Assembly (NCBI RefSeq): GCF_030815855.1
Contig: NZ_JAUSXG010000001.1
Span: 3,534,001 to 3,598,000 of the forward strand
Reading direction: 5' to 3'
Source of the DNA: Variovorax paradoxus
GTDB lineage: Bacteria > Pseudomonadota > Gammaproteobacteria > Burkholderiales > Burkholderiaceae_C
Length of the DNA: 64,000 nucleotides
The notes beneath the pieces are model-generated. The model saw only the letters and a program-made list of their open reading frames with translations. It did no database searches and had not been told where the DNA came from. Shown one piece after another: positions 20,104-30,483 of the stretch (positions are counted from its first letter, which is position 1; each line of letters starts with the position of its first letter). The translations under genes were made by a program, and so were the position numbers.

Positions 20104-20828
20104 GCTTGCGAACCCGCCGAAGCCGGCTTTTGCGTCGCGAACATGTAGTTGACGCTGGTGTCGCCGCTGAGCCAATAGCGCCGCGTCAGCGGGTTGTGCT
20201 CCATCCCCCGCGTATGCCGCAAATCGAGACCGGCCGCGCGGCAATGGGCGGCAAGTTCGCTGGGGCGAATCAGCTTGGCGTACTCGTGCGTGCCACGCGG
20301 CAACATGCCAAGTACGTATTCGGCGCCGACGATCGCCAGCATGAAGGACTTGAGGCTGCGGTTGATGGTCGAAAAGAACACCCAGCCACCAGGCTTGACC
20401 AACGTGGCACAGGCCTGAACGATCGAAGCGGGCTCGGGTACGTGTTCGAGCATTTCCATGCAGGTCACGACGTCGAAACTGCTTGGCTGCTCCGCGGCCA
20501 GCGCTTCCGCGCTGATTTCCCGATATTTGACGCCCTTCGTGCCGGCCTCCAGCGCATGCAGCTTGGCCACCTTGAGCGCCTTGCTCGCCAGGTCGACTCC
20601 GAGCACGTCGGCGCCTTTTCGGGCCATCGAATCGGCAAGGATTCCTCCTCCGCAGCCGATATCGAGCACCTTGCGCTGGGAAATGGGTGCAATACCGTCG
20701 ATCCATTCCAGGCGGAGCGGATTGATTTCGTGGAGCGGGCGGAATTCGCTGTCCAAATCCCACCAGCGATGGGCAAGTTCCGAAAACTTGGCGAGTTCCG
20801 CCGGATCGGCATTCACGTTTTCTGTCAT
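20100..20828 (-). CDS. ubiG: Ubiquinone biosynthesis O-methyltransferase
   Basis: UbiG performs both O-methylations of ubiquinone synthesis using SAM. The 242-residue protein shows FSELAHRWWDLDSEFRPLHE, NPLRLEWID, the SAM-binding loop VLDIGCGGGILADSMARKGA, and VTCMEMLEHVPEP, all typical of UbiG. It is followed by gph with a 4-nt overlap. A terminator lies between it and the ompA-like gene upstream. Confidence 0.95.
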   Translation of the reverse strand: MTENVNADPAELAKFSELAHRWWDLDSEFRPLHEINPLRLEWIDGIAPISQRKVLDIGCGGGILADSMARKGADVLGVDLASKALKVAKLHALEAGTKGVKYREISAEALAAEQPSSFDVVTCMEMLEHVPEPASIVQACATLVKPGGWVFFSTINRSLKSFMLAIVGAEYVLGMLPRGTHEYAKLIRPSELAAHCRAAGLDLRHTRGMEHNPLTRRYWLSGDTSVNYMFATQKPASAGSQA

Positions 20829-20904
20829 GCCGTGATTATGAAACGGAGAATGCGCCGGAGAACATCAGCGGGCACTCGCTCCTCTAGCAAGAATTCGACA
20901 GGCA

Positions 20905-20938
20905 TAAAAAAACCCCGCCGAGGCGGGGTTTTTTTTAG
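20905..20938 (-). terminator. Strong terminator after the OmpA-family gene
   Basis: A 7-bp GC stem AACCCCGCC / GGCGGGGTT with tiny loop, flanked by A and T runs on both sides, so it could work in both directions. It ends the ompA-like transcript (minus strand). Confidence 0.9.
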
Positions 20939-20951
20939 CGATTCAATCGAA

Positions 20952-21605
20952 TCACTTGTTGGCGCGGGTGCCAACCACTTCGATTTCCACGCGACGGTTC
21001 TTGGCGCGGCCTTCCTTGGTGCGGTTGTCCGCAACAGGTTGCTTCTCGCCCTTGCCTTCGGTGTAGACGCGGTTGCGTTCGATGCCCTTCGAGACCAGGA
21101 AGGCCTTGACGGCTTCGGCGCGGCGCACCGACAGACGCTGGTTGTACGTGTCCGAACCGATCGAGTCGGTGTGACCCACGGCAATGATCACTTCCAGGTT
21201 GACGTCACGGATCTTCGAGACCAGATCGGTCAGCTTGGCGCGACCTTCAGGCTTGAGAACCGACTTGTCGAAGTCGAAGAATGCGTCAGCAGCGAAGGTA
21301 ACCTTCGAAGCAGCGACTTGAGGTGCAGGCGTAGGAGCCGGAGCGCCCGGGGTGGGAGCCACTGCAGCAGGAGCTGCCGGAACCAGAGCGCCGTCGCAAC
21401 CGGCGGCGGCGGTAGCCGGCGTCCAGTTGGCATCGCGCCAGCACAGTTCGTTCGTGCCGTTCTTCCAAACCAGTTCGCCGGTGCCGTTTTGCCAATTGTC
21501 GATCGTAGGACCGCCATCAGCAGCGGTGACACGGGTCTGCGCGCCGGCGGCAGTGGCGAGCGCAGCGACTGCAAACATCATCGCCACTTTATTCAGTTTC
21601 TTCAT
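20952..21605 (-). CDS. OmpA-family outer membrane protein
   Basis: A signal peptide (residues 1-22, cut near AGA-QT) leads to a short domain with an ELVWKNGTNELCWRD repeat-like unit and two cysteines, a Pro/Ala-rich linker (residues 75-100) and a C-terminal OmpA domain that binds peptidoglycan: FFDFDKSVLKPEGRAKL, GHTDSIGSDTYNQRLSVRRA and KGEKQPVADNRTKEGRAKNR. The N-terminal part is too short for an 8-strand barrel, so it is an OmpA-like envelope linker rather than a porin. GAGGAG precedes the ATG. Confidence 0.88.
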   Translation of the reverse strand: MKKLNKVAMMFAVAALATAAGAQTRVTAADGGPTIDNWQNGTGELVWKNGTNELCWRDANWTPATAAAGCDGALVPAAPAAVAPTPGAPAPTPAPQVAASKVTFAADAFFDFDKSVLKPEGRAKLTDLVSKIRDVNLEVIIAVGHTDSIGSDTYNQRLSVRRAEAVKAFLVSKGIERNRVYTEGKGEKQPVADNRTKEGRAKNRRVEIEVVGTRANK

Positions 21606-21829
21606 GGTTCTCCTCTTGGGGAAAAAGCCGCAGCCGCGCTGCGAATCAAGGACGCTTTAAGTGACCACCACCCAAAACGTTGAGGCGATTGTGCCATAGG
21701 GTCTTTGGCAAACAGCCCGGCGGGCACCCCGGAAGCGTAGGACGGAGGCGGAATAGCCGCCATCTGTTGCGGCGGTACGACACCCCTCACAGCGTAAAAT
21801 TTCGCCTTCCTGCCGCCAGCCTCTCGCTC

Positions 21830-24475
21830 ATGACCTCATTCGCCAAAGAAACCCTGCCCATCAGTCTTGAAGAGGAAATGCGCAGCAGCTATCTCGATTA
21901 CGCCATGAGCGTGATCGTGGGCCGAGCGCTCCCCGATGCGCGCGACGGCCTCAAGCCCGTGCACCGGCGCGTGCTGTTTGCCATGCACGAGCTCAACAAC
22001 GACTGGAACCGGGCCTACAAGAAGTCCGCCCGTATCGTGGGCGACGTGATCGGTAAGTACCACCCGCACGGCGACCAGTCGGTCTACGACACCATCGTGC
22101 GGCTGGCGCAGGACTTTTCCATGCGCCATATGCTGGTGGACGGACAAGGTAACTTCGGCTCGGTCGACGGAGACAACGCGGCCGCAATGCGGTATACGGA
22201 AATCCGGCTGGCCAAAATTGCGCACGAAATGCTGGCGGATATCGACAAGGAAACGGTCGATTTTCAAGACAATTACGACGGCTCCGAAAAAGAACCCAAG
22301 GTCCTGCCGAGCAAACTGCCCAATTTGCTGGTGAATGGCTCCGGCGGTATTGCGGTGGGCATGGCCACCAATATTCCACCGCACAATCTCAATGAGGTGG
22401 TGGATGCCTGCCTGCACATGCTGCGCAATCCGCAGGCCACCATCGACGAACTGATGGAAATCGTGCCGGCGCCCGACTTCCCGACCGCCGGCATCATTTA
22501 CGGCATCAATGGTGTGCGGGACGGCTACCGCACCGGCCGGGGCAAGGTCGTGATGCGCGCCAAATGCCACTTCGAGGACATCGATCGCGGCCAGCGCCAG
22601 GCGATCATCGTCGACGAGCTCCCCTACCAGGTCAACAAGAAGACGCTGCAGGAGCGCATGGCCGAACTGGTGCACGAGAAGAAGATCGAGGGCATCAGCC
22701 ACATCCAGGACGAGTCCGACAAGTCGGGCATGCGCCTGGTGATCGAACTCAAGCGCGGCGAAGTACCCGAGGTGGTGCTCAACAACCTCTACAAGCAGAC
22801 GCAGCTGCAGGACACCTTCGGCATCAACATGGTGGCGCTGGTCGACGGCCAGCCCAAGCTGTGCAATCTGAAGGACCTGATCGAGGTCTTCCTGCAGCAC
22901 CGCCGCGAAGTGGTGACGCGCCGCACCGTCTTCACCCTGCGCAAGGCCCGCGAACGCGGCCACGTGCTCGAAGGCCTGGCGGTGGCGCTGGCCAACATCG
23001 ACGAGTTCATCCGCATCATCCGCGAGTCGCCCACGCCGCCGGTCGCCAAGGCCGAACTCATGACCCGCAGCTGGGACAGCAAGCTGGTGCGCGAGATGCT
23101 CACGCGTTCGCGCGCCGACGGCGGCGTGGTCAACGCCGACGACTACCGTCCCGAAGGCCTGGAGCGCGAGTTCGGCATGGGCTCGGACGGTCTCTATCGC
23201 CTGTCGGAAACCCAGGCGCAAGAAATCCTGCAGATGCGCCTGCAGCGCCTCACCGGCCTCGAGCAGGACAAGATCGTTGCCGAATACAAGGAGGTCATGG
23301 CCGAGATCGACGACCTGCTCGACATCCTGTCCAAGCCCGAACGGGTCTCGGTCATCATTGGTGAAGAGCTCGGCACCATCAAGCACGAGTTCGGCCAGTC
23401 GAAGCTCGGCGCGCGCCGCAGCCTGGTGGAGCACAGCGCCTTCGATCTCTCGACCGAAGACCTGATCACACCGACCGACATGGTGGTCACGCTTTCGCAC
23501 AGCGGCTACATCAAGAGCCAGCCGCTGAACGAATACCGCGCGCAAAAGCGCGGCGGCCGCGGCAAGCAGGCCACCGTGACGAAGGAAGACGACTGGATCG
23601 ACCAGCTCTTCATTGCCAATACGCACGACTACATCCTGTGTTTCTCCAACCGCGGCCGGCTCTACTGGCTCAAGGTGTGGGAAGTACCGGCGGGTTCGCG
23701 CGGTTCGCGGGGCCGCCCCATCGTCAACATGTTCCCGCTGCAGGAAGGCGAGAAGATCAACGTGGCACTCGCGCTCACCGGCGAGAAGCGCAACTTCCCG
23801 GCCGACCAGTACGTGTTCATGGCCACGTCGATGGGCACGGTCAAGAAAACCACGCTCGACGAATTCAACAACCCCCGCAAGGGCGGCATCATTGCCGTGA
23901 ACCTCGACGAAGGCGACTACCTCATCGGCGCGGCCCTTACCGACGGCAAGCACGACGTGATGCTGTTCAGCGACGGCGGCAAGGCCGTTCGCTTCGACGA
24001 AGAAGACGTGCGTCCGCTGGGCCGCAATGCGCGCGGCGTGCGCGGCATGTCGCTCGATGCGGGGCAAGGCGTGATCGCCATGCTGGTGGCCGAGGACGAA
24101 CAGCAAAGCGTGCTCACCGCCACCGAAAATGGTTACGGAAAGCGCACAAGCATTACCGAGTACACCCGCCATGGCCGCGGAACCAAAGGCATGATTGCGA
24201 TTCAACAGAGTGAGCGCAACGGCAAAGTCGTTGCCGCCACCCTCGTGCATGCGGACGATGAGATCATGCTCATCACCGACAAGGGCGTGCTTGTGCGCAC
24301 CCGTGTAGCCGAGATTCGTGAACTAGGTCGCGCAACGCAAGGCGTCACGCTGATCGGGCTCGACGAAGGCGCCAAACTAAGCGGGCTACAGCGTATCGTC
24401 GAGAACGACGCCAACGGCGAGATCGAGCCGGACGCAGACGATACTTCCACATCTTCAACGGAGAACCCTCAGTGA
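21830..24475 (+). CDS. gyrA: DNA gyrase subunit A
   Basis: GyrA breaks and rejoins DNA in the gyrase tetramer. The 881-residue protein has the expected N-terminus [20 protein letters not shown], the quinolone-region segment [20 protein letters not shown], with Ser at the usual position followed by Asp two before Tyr as typical, catalytic Tyr in AAAMRYTE, and six C-terminal beta-pinwheel blades including the GyrA box [11 protein letters not shown] at 21830 matches the family start. It overlaps the DUF2059 gene by 4 nt. Confidence 0.97.
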   Translation: MTSFAKETLPISLEEEMRSSYLDYAMSVIVGRALPDARDGLKPVHRRVLFAMHELNNDWNRAYKKSARIVGDVIGKYHPHGDQSVYDTIVRLAQDFSMRHMLVDGQGNFGSVDGDNAAAMRYTEIRLAKIAHEMLADIDKETVDFQDNYDGSEKEPKVLPSKLPNLLVNGSGGIAVGMATNIPPHNLNEVVDACLHMLRNPQATIDELMEIVPAPDFPTAGIIYGINGVRDGYRTGRGKVVMRAKCHFEDIDRGQRQAIIVDELPYQVNKKTLQERMAELVHEKKIEGISHIQDESDKSGMRLVIELKRGEVPEVVLNNLYKQTQLQDTFGINMVALVDGQPKLCNLKDLIEVFLQHRREVVTRRTVFTLRKARERGHVLEGLAVALANIDEFIRIIRESPTPPVAKAELMTRSWDSKLVREMLTRSRADGGVVNADDYRPEGLEREFGMGSDGLYRLSETQAQEILQMRLQRLTGLEQDKIVAEYKEVMAEIDDLLDILSKPERVSVIIGEELGTIKHEFGQSKLGARRSLVEHSAFDLSTEDLITPTDMVVTLSHSGYIKSQPLNEYRAQKRGGRGKQATVTKEDDWIDQLFIANTHDYILCFSNRGRLYWLKVWEVPAGSRGSRGRPIVNMFPLQEGEKINVALALTGEKRNFPADQYVFMATSMGTVKKTTLDEFNNPRKGGIIAVNLDEGDYLIGAALTDGKHDVMLFSDGGKAVRFDEEDVRPLGRNARGVRGMSLDAGQGVIAMLVAEDEQQSVLTATENGYGKRTSITEYTRHGRGTKGMIAIQQSERNGKVVAATLVHADDEIMLITDKGVLVRTRVAEIRELGRATQGVTLIGLDEGAKLSGLQRIVENDANGEIEPDADDTSTSSTENPQ

Positions 24476-25059
24476 AAAAATTCAAGCTCGCACTTCTGAC
24501 TGTCGCCCTGGCTGGCAGCTCGATGGCCGCCATGGCCCAGGACAAAGCCGCGCTTATCAAGCAGTTCATCGATGTGCAGCGCCCCGGCATCGAATCGCTG
24601 GCACGCGGCCTGGTCGAACAATCGAGCGCCCCGATTGCCCAAGCCGGTTCGCAGTACCTGCAAACGCAGGTGCCCGAAGCCAAGCGCGAATCGGCCGCCA
24701 AGGCAGCCGACGCCGAACTCAAGAAGTACTTCGACGACGCCTACCCGATCGTGCGCGACAAGGCCGTGCAGCTGGCACCCACCGCCCTGACCCCGTTGCT
24801 CGAGCAGAACTTCAGCGAGGAAGAACTCAAGCAGCTGCTGGCCTGGATCAACTCGCCGCTCAGCAAGAAGTATCAGGACCTCAATCCCAAGATGCAGACC
24901 GCGTTGACCGAAAAGCTCGTGACCGAAACGCGCGCCACCATCGAACCCAAGATGCGTGCGCTCGACGAAAACGTGGCCAAGGCACTGGGTGCGCCGACTG
25001 GCGGCCAGCAAGGCGCCGCTCCCGCCAAGGCCCCGGCCAAGGCTCCCGCCAAGAAGTGA
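24472..25059 (+). CDS. DUF2059 periplasmic protein
   Basis: The 195-residue protein has a signal peptide ([20 protein letters not shown], cut after AMA) and a DUF2059 domain with [20 protein letters not shown] near residues 122-142. The C-terminus is an AP-K tail with [14 protein letters not shown] at 24472 overlaps the gyrA stop. It is almost always found between gyrA and serC in this family; its role is unknown. Confidence 0.85.
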   Translation: MKKFKLALLTVALAGSSMAAMAQDKAALIKQFIDVQRPGIESLARGLVEQSSAPIAQAGSQYLQTQVPEAKRESAAKAADAELKKYFDDAYPIVRDKAVQLAPTALTPLLEQNFSEEELKQLLAWINSPLSKKYQDLNPKMQTALTEKLVTETRATIEPKMRALDENVAKALGAPTGGQQGAAPAKAPAKAPAKK

Positions 25060-25060
25060 C

Positions 25061-26197
25061 GTGACACAACAGCAGCAGCCCAAACCCGCCGGCGCGCGTC
25101 CGTACAATTTTTCCGCCGGTCCGGCCGCCATGCCGGAGGCGGTGCTGCAACGCGCCGCCTCCGAAATGCTCGATTGGCAGGGCAGCGGAATGAGCGTGAT
25201 GGAAATGAGCCATCGCGGCAAGGAATTCGGCGCCATCTGCACCCGGGCCGAAGCCGACATCCGCACGCTGCTGGCTGTGCCCGAGCACTTCCACATCCTC
25301 TTCATGCAGGGTGGCGGACTCGGCGAGAACGCCATCGTGCCGATGAACCTGTCGCGCGGCAAAACCGCCGACTTCGTGATCACCGGCAGCTGGAGCATCA
25401 AGTCCCAGAAAGAAGCGCAGCGCTATTGCACTGCGCACATCGCCGCCAGCAACGCCGGCGACCATCACACCAAGCTGCCAGATCCCTCGACCTGGCAGCT
25501 GAGCCAAGACGCCTCGTACGTGCACCTCTGCACCAACGAGACCATCAACGGCATCGAGTTTCAGCAGCTGCCCGACCTCTCGACCCTCGGCAGCAATGCG
25601 CCGCTGGTCATCGATTTTTCGTCGCACGTGGCGTCGCGCAGCATCGACTGGAGCCGCGTCGGCCTTGCATTCGGCGGCGCACAGAAGAACCTCGGCCCGG
25701 CCGGCCTGACGCTCGTGATCGTGCGCGACGACCTGCTCGGCCGTGCGCTCGAGATCTGCCCGAGCGCGTTCAACTACAAGACGGTCGCCGACAACAAGTC
25801 CATGTACAACACCCCGCCGACGTGGGGCATCTACATGGCAGGGCTGACTTTTCAGTGGTTGCTGCAACAAACCGAAGGCGCGCTCACCGGCATCGCCGCC
25901 ATGGAGCAGCGCAACATTGCGAAGGCGAACCTGCTGTACGGGTTCATCGACGCTTCCGGCTTCTACGTCAACAAAATCGACCCGAGCTGCCGCTCGCGCA
26001 TGAACGTGCCTTTCTTCCTCGCCGACGAAAGCCGCAACGAGGCGTTCCTGGCCGGTGCGCGGGAGGCCGGCCTGCTGCAGCTCAAGGGCCACAAGTCGGT
26101 CGGCGGCATGCGCGCGAGCATCTACAACGCCATGCCGCTGGAAGGCGTACAGGCATTGGTGAGCTACATGCGAGAATTCGAGCGATCGCATGCCTAG
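25061..26197 (+). CDS. serC: Phosphoserine aminotransferase
   Basis: SerC converts 3-phosphohydroxypyruvate to phosphoserine with PLP, and also serves pyridoxine synthesis. Features in the 378 residues include [20 protein letters not shown], the PLP-lysine region [19 protein letters not shown] and [18 protein letters not shown], then [20 protein letters not shown]. The start is GTG at 25061, directly after the DUF2059 stop. It heads the amino acid part of the operon with pheA, tyrA and aroA. Confidence 0.95.
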   Translation: MTQQQQPKPAGARPYNFSAGPAAMPEAVLQRAASEMLDWQGSGMSVMEMSHRGKEFGAICTRAEADIRTLLAVPEHFHILFMQGGGLGENAIVPMNLSRGKTADFVITGSWSIKSQKEAQRYCTAHIAASNAGDHHTKLPDPSTWQLSQDASYVHLCTNETINGIEFQQLPDLSTLGSNAPLVIDFSSHVASRSIDWSRVGLAFGGAQKNLGPAGLTLVIVRDDLLGRALEICPSAFNYKTVADNKSMYNTPPTWGIYMAGLTFQWLLQQTEGALTGIAAMEQRNIAKANLLYGFIDASGFYVNKIDPSCRSRMNVPFFLADESRNEAFLAGAREAGLLQLKGHKSVGGMRASIYNAMPLEGVQALVSYMREFERSHA

Positions 26198-26222
26198 GCG
26201 CATGCCCTAGCTGCTCGCACCG

Positions 26223-27344
26223 ATGACCGCCTCCGCTCCAACACCGCCCTCCTCTCCCGACAACTCCGAAAGCCTTGCCGGTCTGCGCGTGCAGATCGAC
26301 TCGCTCGACCAGCAACTGCTCAGCCTGCTCAATGAGCGGGCCCACGTGGCGGAGCTGGTCGGCGAGGTCAAGAAACGTGAGGGCACGCCGTATTTCCGCC
26401 CCGACCGCGTGGCGCAAGTCATCGAGAAGATGCAAAAGAGCAACGGCGGTCCGCTCAAGGACCTGCATGTGGCGGCCATCTGGCGCGAGATCATGTCGGC
26501 CTGCCTGGCGCTCGAGTCGCCGCAGCGCGTCGCGGTGCTGGGGCCCGAGGGCACCTTCTGCGAGCAGGCGGCCATCGAATACTTCGGCGGTGCCGCCGAC
26601 CTGATCTACTGCGCGAGTTTCGACGAGGTGTTTCACGCCACGGCCGCGGGCAGTGCCCAGTACGGCGTGGTGGGCGTCGAAAACTCGACCGAGGGCGTGG
26701 TCACGCGCTCGCTCGACCTGTTCCTGCATTCGCCCACCCACGTGGTCGGCGAGGTCAGCCTGCTGGTGCGCCACCATCTGCTGCGCAGCAGCAACACGCT
26801 CGACGGGGTGGAGGCGGTGCTGGCCCACCCGCAAGCGCTGGCACAGTGCCAGACCTGGCTTTCGAAGCACCTGCCCAACGCCGAGCGGCGCGCCGTTTCG
26901 AGCAACGCCGAAGGCGCGCGACTCGCGGCCACCAACCCGGCCTGGGCCGCGTTGGCCGGCGAACGCGCCGCCACCCGGTTCGGGCTGCACATCGTCGCGC
27001 ACGCCATCCAGGACGATTCGTACAACCGCACCCGCTTCTCGGTGATCTGCCTGCCGCAGACGCTGGCCATGCCGCCGGCATCGGGACGCGATTGCACGAG
27101 CCTGATCGTTTCCGTGCCGAACCGCCCCGGCGCCGTGCACGACCTTCTGGTGCCGCTGAAGCTCAACAACGTGTCCATGACCCGCTTCGAATCGCGCCCC
27201 GCGCGCACCGGCCAGTGGGAGTACTACTTCTACATCGACCTCGACGGCCATCCCTCGCAGCCCAACGTGGCCGCCGCGCTGGCCGAACTGCGCGGGCTCT
27301 GCGCGTTCTACAAGGTGCTTGGCGCCTACCCCGTCAAAGCCTGA
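26223..27344 (+). CDS. pheA: Bifunctional chorismate mutase / prephenate dehydratase (P-protein)
   Basis: The enzyme makes phenylpyruvate from chorismate. Residues 15-100 are an AroQ-type mutase (LAGLRVQIDSLDQQLLSLLN, VGEVKKREG). Residues 105-280 are the dehydratase (GPEGTFCEQAAIEYFG, GVVGVENSTEGVVTRSLDLF, TRFSVICLP), and the last 85 residues are the ACT domain that senses phenylalanine (SLIVSVPNRPGAVHDLLVPL, NNVSMTRFESRPARTGQWEY). No hisC follows, unlike in some relatives; tyrA is next. Confidence 0.95.
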   Translation: MTASAPTPPSSPDNSESLAGLRVQIDSLDQQLLSLLNERAHVAELVGEVKKREGTPYFRPDRVAQVIEKMQKSNGGPLKDLHVAAIWREIMSACLALESPQRVAVLGPEGTFCEQAAIEYFGGAADLIYCASFDEVFHATAAGSAQYGVVGVENSTEGVVTRSLDLFLHSPTHVVGEVSLLVRHHLLRSSNTLDGVEAVLAHPQALAQCQTWLSKHLPNAERRAVSSNAEGARLAATNPAWAALAGERAATRFGLHIVAHAIQDDSYNRTRFSVICLPQTLAMPPASGRDCTSLIVSVPNRPGAVHDLLVPLKLNNVSMTRFESRPARTGQWEYYFYIDLDGHPSQPNVAAALAELRGLCAFYKVLGAYPVKA

Positions 27345-27358
27345 GCCGGACACGCACC

Positions 27359-28240
27359 ATGTTCGAGCAATTGGGATTGATCGGCTGCGGCCTCATGGGC
27401 GGCTCCTTCGCGCTCGCGCTCAAGCGCGCGAAGCTCGTGAAACGGGTGGTCGGCTACAGCAAATCGCCCTCCACCACCGAGCGGGCTCGCCAGCTCGGCG
27501 TGATCGACGTGGTGGCGCCTTCCGCGCTGCTCGCGGTTTCGGGCGCCGACCTCGTGCTGCTGGCCGTGCCGGTGGCGGCATCGGAAGCGACCTTCAAGGC
27601 CATCCGCCACGGCATGTCGACCGACACGCTGGTGATGGACGTGGGGTCGACCAAGGGCGACGTGATCGAAGCCGCGCGCAACGGTTTGCAAGGCCAGTTC
27701 GCGAACTTCGTTCCGGCCCACCCGATCGCCGGCAAGGAGGTGTCCGGCATCGAACATGCCGAAGCTTCGCTGTACGTCGGCCGCAAGGTCGTGCTGACGC
27801 CGGTCAAGGCCACGCTGCGCTCGAACGTGCAGCGGGCTTCGCAGCTCTGGAGCGGCATTGGCGCCAATGTCGTCACCATGACGCACGAAGAGCACGACAG
27901 TGCCTTTGCAGCGGTGAGCCATCTGCCGCACCTGCTGGCCTTTGCCTATGTCAACGCCCTCATCGCGCAGCCGCAGGGCGACCGCTTTCTGAGCCTTGCG
28001 GGGCCCGGCTTTCGCGATTTTTCGCGCATCGCGGCCAGCGATTCGGTCATGTGGCGCGACGTGCTGCTCGCCAACCGCGAGCAGGTGCTGCTGCAGTCGC
28101 AGGCCTTCCGCAAGGCGCTGCTGGACCTCGAGGCGCTGATGGGCGCGGCCGACGCCCAGGCGCTGGAGCAATCGATTGCCGCCGCCCGAAAGGTCCGCGC
28201 CGCCTGGCAGCCCAACACCGACGCCTCGCAGGACTCCTGA
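27359..28240 (+). CDS. tyrA: Prephenate dehydrogenase
   Basis: TyrA oxidises prephenate to hydroxyphenylpyruvate for tyrosine. The 293-residue protein has the N-terminal NAD(P) fold [30 protein letters not shown], and the catalytic-domain motifs [31 protein letters not shown] and [20 protein letters not shown]. There is no fused mutase or ACT domain. It lies 14 bp after pheA and 1 bp before aroA-cmk. Confidence 0.94.
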   Translation: MFEQLGLIGCGLMGGSFALALKRAKLVKRVVGYSKSPSTTERARQLGVIDVVAPSALLAVSGADLVLLAVPVAASEATFKAIRHGMSTDTLVMDVGSTKGDVIEAARNGLQGQFANFVPAHPIAGKEVSGIEHAEASLYVGRKVVLTPVKATLRSNVQRASQLWSGIGANVVTMTHEEHDSAFAAVSHLPHLLAFAYVNALIAQPQGDRFLSLAGPGFRDFSRIAASDSVMWRDVLLANREQVLLQSQAFRKALLDLEALMGAADAQALEQSIAAARKVRAAWQPNTDASQDS

Positions 28241-28241
28241 C

Positions 28242-30254
28242 ATGTTCTCGACGGCATTCCTCGACATTCCCCCGCTGGCGGCGGCCGCGGGCACCGTCCG
28301 GCTGCCGGGCTCCAAGAGCATTTCGAACCGCGTGCTGCTGCTGGCCGCGCTCGCGAGCGGCACCACCACCATTCACGACCTGCTCGACTCCGACGACACC
28401 CGCGTGATGCTCGATGCGCTGCGCGCGCTCGGCTGCGGCATCGATGCAGCGGGCAGCACGCTGCGCATCACCGGCATCGGCGGGCAACTGAAGTCCAACG
28501 ACCAACTGCTGGCGCTCTTTCTTGGCAATGCCGGTACGGCGATGCGACCGCTCACCGCGGCCCTGTCGCTGCTCGGCGGCGATTTCGAACTGAGCGGCGT
28601 CCCTCGCATGCATGAGCGGCCGATCGGCGATCTGGTCGATGCACTGACCCAGCTCGGCTGCCGCATCGACTATCTCGGCAACCCCGGCTATCCGCCGCTG
28701 CGCATCCGGCCGGTCGATCACGGCGAGCTGGTGCTCGATGCGCCGATCCGCGTGCGCGGCGACGTGTCGAGCCAGTTCCTGACCGCCCTCCTACTGGCAT
28801 TGCCGCTGGCAGCCGGCAAAGACATCGTCATCGAGGTCGTAGGCGAACTCATCTCCAAACCGTATATCGAGATCACGCTGAACCTGCTGGCGCGCTTCGG
28901 CATCGCCGTGCGCCGTGACGGCTGGGAGCGCTTCACCATTCCGGCCGGTAGCAGCTACAGCTCGCCGGGCGGTATCCATGTCGAGGCCGACGCCTCGTCC
29001 GCCAGCTATTTCATCGCGCTGGGCGCCATTGCAACGGGCACGTCGGGCCGGAACGGCATCCGGATCGAAGGCGTCGGCGCCGATTCGATCCAGGGCGACA
29101 TCCGCTTCATCGACGCCGCCCGGCAAATGGGCGCGCAGGTCGACAGCGGGCCGAACTGGCTCGAAGTGCGCCGCGGCGCCTGGCCCCTCAAGGCCATCGA
29201 TCTCGACGCGAACCACATTCCCGATGCCGCGATGACGCTGGCCGTGATGGCCCTCTACGCCGACGGTCCGAGCACGCTGCGCAACATCGCCAGCTGGCGG
29301 GTCAAGGAAACGGACCGCATCGACGCCATGGCCAACGAGCTGAAAAAGCTGGGCGCCATGGTGGAATCCGGTCCCGATTTCATCCGGGTGCATCCGCTCG
29401 CCTCGGCCGATTGGCAACCCGCCATCATCCGCACCTACGACGATCATCGCGTGGCGATGTGTTTCTCGCTCGCGGCGTTCAACCCGGCCGGGGTGCCGGT
29501 GCGCATTCTCGAGCCCCATTGCGTCGCCAAGACTTTTCCAGACTACTTCGAAACGCTGTTCTCGGTGGCCGAAGCCGCCGAGGTGCCTGTGATCTGCATC
29601 GACGGCCCGACCGCGTCGGGCAAGGGCACGCTGGCAGCCGAAGTCGCGCGCCTGCTGGGCTACCACTACCTGGATTCGGGTTCGCTGTACCGCGTAACCG
29701 GCTTGGCCATGCGGCGCGCCGGGCTTAGCGCCGACCCGCAGCACGAGGCGCAGATCGCCGCGCTCGCGAGCACCCTTCCGCTGCTCTTCGCCGAAGGCAA
29801 GGTCCTGCTGGCCGGCGAGGACGTGAGCGACGAAATCCGCACCGAAGCCGCAGGCATGGACGCGTCCCGCGTTTCCACGCTTCCCGCCGTGCGCGAGGCG
29901 CTCCTGGCCCTTCAGCAGCGCTTTCGGCAGCTTCCGGGCCTGGTGGCGGACGGCCGCGACATGGGGACCGTGATCTTCCCCGACGCAGGGCTCAAGGTCT
30001 TCCTGACGGCCAGCGCGGCCCAGAGGGCTGAACGCCGGCATAAGCAGTTGATTTCAAAGGGTATTTCGACTACACTCGACAGTCTTCGCTCCGACTTGGA
30101 AGCACGCGACGCCAGGGACTCGTCCCGCAGCGTCGCCCCTCTCAAGCCGGCGCAGGATGCCCGCCACCTCGACAACTCCCAGCTGTCCATCGAGCAATCG
30201 ATCGATACGGTGTTGAACTGGTGGCAGGAAATTCAACCGTTCAAGCCCGCTTGA
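28242..30254 (+). CDS. aroA-cmk: Fused EPSP synthase / cytidylate kinase
   Basis: One 670-residue frame carries two enzymes. Residues 1-440 are AroA (shikimate pathway): [37 protein letters not shown], the binding loop [14 protein letters not shown], and [32 protein letters not shown]. After a short linker ([13 protein letters not shown]) Cmk begins with Walker [14 protein letters not shown], then [25 protein letters not shown] and a late Arg-rich lid. Elsewhere the two are separate adjacent genes. Fusion of this kind is seen in some Comamonadaceae. The stop codon expected between them is absent. Confidence 0.95.
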   Translation: MFSTAFLDIPPLAAAAGTVRLPGSKSISNRVLLLAALASGTTTIHDLLDSDDTRVMLDALRALGCGIDAAGSTLRITGIGGQLKSNDQLLALFLGNAGTAMRPLTAALSLLGGDFELSGVPRMHERPIGDLVDALTQLGCRIDYLGNPGYPPLRIRPVDHGELVLDAPIRVRGDVSSQFLTALLLALPLAAGKDIVIEVVGELISKPYIEITLNLLARFGIAVRRDGWERFTIPAGSSYSSPGGIHVEADASSASYFIALGAIATGTSGRNGIRIEGVGADSIQGDIRFIDAARQMGAQVDSGPNWLEVRRGAWPLKAIDLDANHIPDAAMTLAVMALYADGPSTLRNIASWRVKETDRIDAMANELKKLGAMVESGPDFIRVHPLASADWQPAIIRTYDDHRVAMCFSLAAFNPAGVPVRILEPHCVAKTFPDYFETLFSVAEAAEVPVICIDGPTASGKGTLAAEVARLLGYHYLDSGSLYRVTGLAMRRAGLSADPQHEAQIAALASTLPLLFAEGKVLLAGEDVSDEIRTEAAGMDASRVSTLPAVREALLALQQRFRQLPGLVADGRDMGTVIFPDAGLKVFLTASAAQRAERRHKQLISKGISTTLDSLRSDLEARDARDSSRSVAPLKPAQDARHLDNSQLSIEQSIDTVLNWWQEIQPFKPA

Positions 30255-30288
30255 GCGGTTTGAAGTACGGCCCTTCAAGTCCGCTTGA
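30239..30288 (+). repeat. Repeated palindrome in the rpsA leader
   Basis: TTCAAGCCCGCTTGA at 30240 and TTCAAGTCCGCTTGA at 30273 are near-identical, each with self-complementary TCAAG/CTTGA arms. The first overlaps the end of aroA-cmk. They could form hairpins in the rpsA leader, where ribosomal protein S1 is known in other bacteria to repress its own translation. The rest of the 229-bp leader shows nothing else. Confidence 0.4.
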
Positions 30289-30483
30289 AAGGCTCGCGCC
30301 AACCGGGTCGTCCGGATGGCGCCTACCGCTCCAGCAGGCTCTTCTCGCGCGACAGCGCACCGGCCTTCTGGTTGTTCAACCAACCCGGGCACCCGCCCAC
30401 AAACCGCCGTCTCCAGACTTACAGCAGCCGCACGCAATTTCGCAATAGCGCCTGCCAACCCTGCCTGACGGAAGGAACCATAA

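Noticed and set aside
21836..24250. 804-codon ORF antisense to gyrA
   Set aside because: Composition is that of a shadow frame (His/Val/Asp-rich) of a high-GC gene, and gyrA on the other strand is certain.
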